Assembly: GCA_903891415.1 (NCBI GenBank)
Contig: CAITEH010000083.1
Coordinates: 1-45,035, forward strand
DNA from: Candidatus Firestoneibacteriota bacterium
Lineage (GTDB): Bacteria; Oederibacteriota; D2-FULL-39-29
Reading direction: 5' to 3'
Length of the DNA stretch: 45,035 nucleotides
Each line of letters opens with the position of its first letter. The first letter of the stretch is position 1. The position numbers and the translations under genes are program-made. The notes under the pieces are model-generated. The model was not told the DNA's origin. It did not search any database and was given only the letters and a program-made list of their open reading frames with translations. Below are positions 42,143 through 45,035 of this stretch, piece by piece.

Positions 42143-42158
42143 GCTTTCTTACTTTTTT

Positions 42159-42187
42159 ATTATAGCGTGCTTCACCGTATTTGTCAA
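42159..42187 (-). promoter_or_regulatory. Consensus sigma-70 promoter of the sigma-factor gene
   Basis: Perfect TTGACA, 17 nt, perfect TATAAT on the minus strand, between the ANTAR gene stop and the two leader terminators. Confidence 0.9.
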
Positions 42188-42222
42188 GAGCCCTGCCTGG
42201 ACGCGGATAAAAAAAGGGCCGC

Positions 42223-43449
42223 CTAGCGTGAAGAAGCGTTTTTCATTTCAAAAGAAAGTATGACCGCCTCCGCGACTTCTTTCATTGATTTCCGCAGGTC
42301 CATGGATTTTTTATGTATCAACCTGTGGGCTTCTTCTTCTCCTGTCTTTAATTCCTTCATTAAAAGCCCTTTTGCTTTTTCAACAAGTTTCCTTGTTGCA
42401 AGCGCCTCTTTTGCCGCCGTTACTTCTTCTTTTAGATTTGCCTTTTCAATAGCGGAAGCCGCCTGATTGGCTATTGCCTGAAAAACTTCGATTTCCTCTG
42501 TTGTAAACAAATGCTCTTTTTTTGTGTAGATATTAATAACCCCGATAACTTTTTCTTTAAGCAGCATCGGCACGGAAAGCAAAGAAACTGCTCCTTCCTT
42601 TTTTGCGATATCCGGGAACATATAAGTCGGTTCCGCCGCCACGTCTAAAACCGCGACCGGCTTTTTTTCTTTTACCACGCGCCCGCTTATTGAACGGTCA
42701 ATACGCACATTTGGTTTTTTTATATAAGCTTCCGCCGAGCCTTCCGAAGAGGCTATTTTTAATTCATTGCTTTTCTCATCCAGAAGCATGATAGTACATA
42801 TCTTAGAATCCATAACGTGCGCGGTAAGGCTTACGATCAATTTAAGAATTTCTTTCAGATAGCTTTCCGAAACCAGAGATTTGCTTATTTTTGAAAGCAG
42901 GTCAAGCTGTTCCGCTTTTTTCTCCATCTCTTCATAGGTAATAGCATTTTCTATAGCGGTCCCAAGATAACCGGCCAGAGTAAAAAGCAGTTTCACCTGA
43001 CGCTCGGGGTATTTATGCGCTTTTTTATGATGCAGGTTAATGACACCGGCAAGCTGGCCTCTTGAAAGTATAGGAATAGACAGAAAAGCTTCGTACGTGT
43101 CTTCCGGAAGCGAAGTAAAAGCCCTGAAATTCAGTTCTTTGTAGGCTTCTTTTTCGATAGCCAGGGGTTTTTTCTGTTTCGCGACAAAACCGGTAATCCC
43201 TTCTCCAAGTTTGAGTTTAATTCTTCCCAATACATTTTTGTGCGGATTTTTTGAAGCCCGCAGTATCAATTCCTGGTTTTTTCTGTCATAAAGGTAAATA
43301 AGGCAGGCATCCGCGCCAATAAACGCAGAAGCGACTTCACTTATGTGATCTAAAACTTCGGATAATTCCAAACTGCTGCTGATCTTTTGAGAGATCTGAT
43401 GCAGGATCCTTAATTCTTCTTTATCATTATGTATATTTTTTTGCTCCAT
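42223..43449 (-). CDS. GAF-GAF-ANTAR RNA-binding antiterminator
   Basis: The 408-residue protein has two GAF sensor domains (about residues 25-165 and 190-335; both show the GEGITGFV/ISGRVV and SIPIL/SVPML signatures). A C-terminal ANTAR domain follows (about 345-402), with ALATRKLVEKAKGLLM and the Ala-rich helix EVAEAVI. ANTAR proteins such as NasR, AmiR and EutV bind paired hexaloop hairpins in leader RNA and prevent termination. There is no receiver domain, so the signal is probably a small ligand or a partner protein, not phosphorylation. The start lies 6 nt after a -10 box and lacks a Shine-Dalgarno. Its neighbours are nitrogen genes with matching leader hairpins. Confidence 0.93.
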   Translation of the reverse strand: MEQKNIHNDKEELRILHQISQKISSSLELSEVLDHISEVASAFIGADACLIYLYDRKNQELILRASKNPHKNVLGRIKLKLGEGITGFVAKQKKPLAIEKEAYKELNFRAFTSLPEDTYEAFLSIPILSRGQLAGVINLHHKKAHKYPERQVKLLFTLAGYLGTAIENAITYEEMEKKAEQLDLLSKISKSLVSESYLKEILKLIVSLTAHVMDSKICTIMLLDEKSNELKIASSEGSAEAYIKKPNVRIDRSISGRVVKEKKPVAVLDVAAEPTYMFPDIAKKEGAVSLLSVPMLLKEKVIGVINIYTKKEHLFTTEEIEVFQAIANQAASAIEKANLKEEVTAAKEALATRKLVEKAKGLLMKELKTGEEEAHRLIHKKSMDLRKSMKEVAEAVILSFEMKNASSR

Positions 43450-43455
43450 TTGTTG

Positions 43456-43484
43456 ATTGTATCAGATAAAAAATGATTTAGCAA
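43456..43484 (-). promoter_or_regulatory. Promoter of the ANTAR gene (leaderless candidate)
   Basis: TTGCTA, 17 nt, TACAAT on the minus strand; the -10 box ends 6 nt before the ATG. Confidence 0.6.
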
Positions 43485-43502
43485 TATCAAGCATTTGGCC
43501 CT

Positions 43503-43525
43503 GCCGGAGTTCACTGAGCTCCGGC
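43503..43525. other. Strong hairpin after the glycoside-hydrolase-like gene
   Basis: GCCGGAGTTC and GAGCTCCGGC pair over 10 bp with a 3-nt loop, directly after the stop codon at 43527. The T-rich tail lies on the plus strand (TTTATTT) rather than the minus strand, so it is an atypical terminator or an RNA-stabilising stem for the minus-strand gene. Confidence 0.55.
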
Positions 43526-43526
43526 T

Positions 43527-45035
43527 TTATTTAAGATCCGCGGGTGCCAGGGGGTCTATACAACGGGACAGAAGTTTCTCCTCGCCGCCTTTTTTAATAA
43601 GTGTTTTCGCGTAATTGATCAGGTTAACAAACAACCTGTCGGCCACGGCATCTTTCCCGAGGTGCCCGAGCACATTGAGATAGCAAAGTATCACATGGCC
43701 TTTGCCGATCGGAACCACAGCTGTGGAGACCTTCCAGAAGTAGCAGGCAGGCCGGGTCCACATATGCGAGTCCATATTTCCGGAAACTATTTCTCCTCCG
43801 GCCTTTAAAATATCCTCACCTTTTGCTTCTTTTCCAAAACGGGAACGGACATTTGCATATTCATATTCCATAACGGTGTTACACGGCAGGCCGGCAAAGA
43901 CCGGATGCTTCTTAACATAATCTATCCCCCTGCCCATTCCGCCGGCCTCCTGTCTTATCAAGGTAGGGAACAGATATTCATACATCAGCACGGGGTCGGG
44001 CTCAAAGAGTACTGCGCAACCGCCAAGTTGAATGCTCTTTCTTAACTGGCCGATAACTTCGTTAAGATACCAGCCCTGGTTTATCACCTTTCTAAAGTCC
44101 AGGACCAGGGGCATATTCTTATCCCTGGAATTATTTCCAAAATTCCTGACCGCAACCCCTTTCTTTTGTAAATACCCTGTCATTGTTTTTTCCGGATCAT
44201 GAAGGGAAACCTCTCGGGCCTTTAAAACGGCTTCTTTTATTACGGTAAACCGCATGTCGTCTTTGGAAACTTGACTGCTTCCTTCAAACAATTCGGCAAC
44301 CAGGAAATATTGGCCTTCTTTTAATTTGAGCTTTATCTTTTTAAGCAGGACAGTCTGGACCCCCGCTTTTGCCTTAACATTTCCTTTGAATTTTTTCAGG
44401 GTTGTGCCGTTCTTTGAAATAATACTTACCGCGAATTTGTATTTTATCCCAAGCTTATTTTCATTAATAAGTGTTGCGCGTAAAACCGCCGTTCCTCCTG
44501 AGGCGGGAAAGACCCTCGGCATGATCTCAGGCGCCAGGTACGGAGTCCGTGCCGCTTTTGCCATCCTAAACCAGGTCGCTTTTGGTTCCCTCCAGATATC
44601 CACGGCTCCGAATAATTCACCGCTGGCGTCCGCAAGCTGGCACAAAGCCATACCGTCACGGTTGGGGTCGCTCCGCATCGCTGCTACTATATGTTTTATC
44701 TCTTCTGCCCTCGCCTCGTTCGACTTTTTGATCAGACCTTCCACGCTGCCAAAGACAGCGCCAAGTTTTGCCTTGTTAAAATAGCTTTTCAGGGACCCAT
44801 AAAAATCCTTGTGAAGTTTGTAATCTTCCAATCCCAGTTTTCTTTCTGCCGGGGTATAACGGCTCATCACTTTTTTATAATCCGGCGCTATCTCGGGGGC
44901 CCCGAACTCGTGCGTAAACAGGATCTTTCCTTTTTTTCCCAGGTTACGGTAACTAACCAGGCTGGTATCTTCAAGGGGAAGCGGGACATAGGCGACCGGG
45001 TTTAACATTTCTACCTGCCTGTGGGAATACGGCAG
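43527..45035 (-). CDS. Partial large protein, probably glycoside hydrolase (5' end outside window)
   Basis: The frame is open to the window edge: nine further codons precede the ATG at 45008 without a stop, so the visible 502 residues are the C-terminal part. The first visible region (KILFTHEFGAPE, then a helical stretch to about residue 180 with AVDIWREPKATWFRM) looks like the end of a GH2/beta-galactosidase-type TIM barrel, with a possible catalytic Glu in HEFG. A beta-sandwich follows (about 185-275) and then a Rossmann-like or trimerisation-type domain that mentions no known motif. The assignment to GH2 is tentative; a degenerate or related hydrolase is possible. Confidence 0.6.
   Translation of the reverse strand: MPYSHRQVEMLNPVAYVPLPLEDTSLVSYRNLGKKGKILFTHEFGAPEIAPDYKKVMSRYTPAERKLGLEDYKLHKDFYGSLKSYFNKAKLGAVFGSVEGLIKKSNEARAEEIKHIVAAMRSDPNRDGMALCQLADASGELFGAVDIWREPKATWFRMAKAARTPYLAPEIMPRVFPASGGTAVLRATLINENKLGIKYKFAVSIISKNGTTLKKFKGNVKAKAGVQTVLLKKIKLKLKEGQYFLVAELFEGSSQVSKDDMRFTVIKEAVLKAREVSLHDPEKTMTGYLQKKGVAVRNFGNNSRDKNMPLVLDFRKVINQGWYLNEVIGQLRKSIQLGGCAVLFEPDPVLMYEYLFPTLIRQEAGGMGRGIDYVKKHPVFAGLPCNTVMEYEYANVRSRFGKEAKGEDILKAGGEIVSGNMDSHMWTRPACYFWKVSTAVVPIGKGHVILCYLNVLGHLGKDAVADRLFVNLINYAKTLIKKGGEEKLLSRCIDPLAPADLK

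Noticed and set aside
1..45035. CRISPR arrays, rRNA genes, tRNA genes, transposases, phage genes
   Set aside because: None was recognised on either strand; the repeated elements are palindromic intergenic repeats with unequal spacing and no spacers.

Overview
The window is about 45 kb of a diderm (LPS-type, outer-membrane-bearing) bacterium. Supporting genes are lpxC, lpxD, fabZ, bamA, a Skp-like chaperone, a TamB-like giant protein and a TolC/RND efflux set. Base composition is moderate and coding is dense; sigma-70 promoters are close to consensus, often with exactly 17-nt spacers. The gene mix (archaeal/fungal-type Asd, type III glutamine synthetase, a RuBisCO-like protein, Gfo/Idh and URO-D family proteins) suggests an uncultured candidate phylum near Elusimicrobiota, Omnitrophota or the PVC bacteria. 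That placement is inference only. No rRNA or tRNA gene was found that would settle it.

Layout. 1-2.0 kb: truA and asd. 2.1-13.0 kb: an envelope operon on the minus strand, tamB-bamA-skp-lpxD-lpxC-fabZ, with a promoter before tamB and a terminator after fabZ. 13.2-18.9 kb: a sugar-metabolism group (TIM-barrel isomerase and Gfo/Idh oxidoreductase on minus; a RuBisCO-like protein and an isopropylmalate/homocitrate-synthase-family enzyme on plus) and a small class III cyclase-like protein. 18.9-24.6 kb: single genes (C_GCAxxG_C_C protein, methyltransferase, YgiQ radical SAM protein, lactonase-type propeller, MsrA, TPR protein). 24.7-30.6 kb: a MarR-regulated TolC/adaptor/RND efflux operon. 30.8-43.4 kb: a nitrogen block with three amtB-glnK pairs (two are a recent tandem duplication), glnN, an outer-membrane protein, a small sigma factor and a GAF-GAF-ANTAR antiterminator. 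A URO-D family gene sits inside it. 43.5-45.0 kb: the 3' part of a large protein, probably a glycoside hydrolase, cut by the window edge.

Most striking system. The nitrogen block looks like a self-contained RNA-attenuation regulon. The ANTAR protein is a predicted RNA-binding antiterminator. Leaders of amtB2 and amtB1 carry a P1 hairpin, a P2 hairpin with hexaloop ACAGAT (A at position 1, G at position 4), and an intrinsic terminator whose 5' arm re-uses the P2 3' strand. This is the arrangement known for EutV/NasR targets. Related but weaker structures precede the sigma gene, the porin operon and glnN. Two unannotated small ORFs of 35 and 30 codons, sharing a C-terminal RPA-x-x-D-(K/R)-ELE signature, lie beside the two types of Amt unit. 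The PII proteins are of two T-loop classes: GlnK1/2 have Glu at the uridylylation position 51, GlnK3 has Tyr.

Several genes (truA, ygiQ, the lactonase, the ANTAR gene) have a -10 box only 5-7 nt before the start codon and no evident Shine-Dalgarno, suggesting leaderless transcripts. Three families of palindromic intergenic repeats are scattered through the window.
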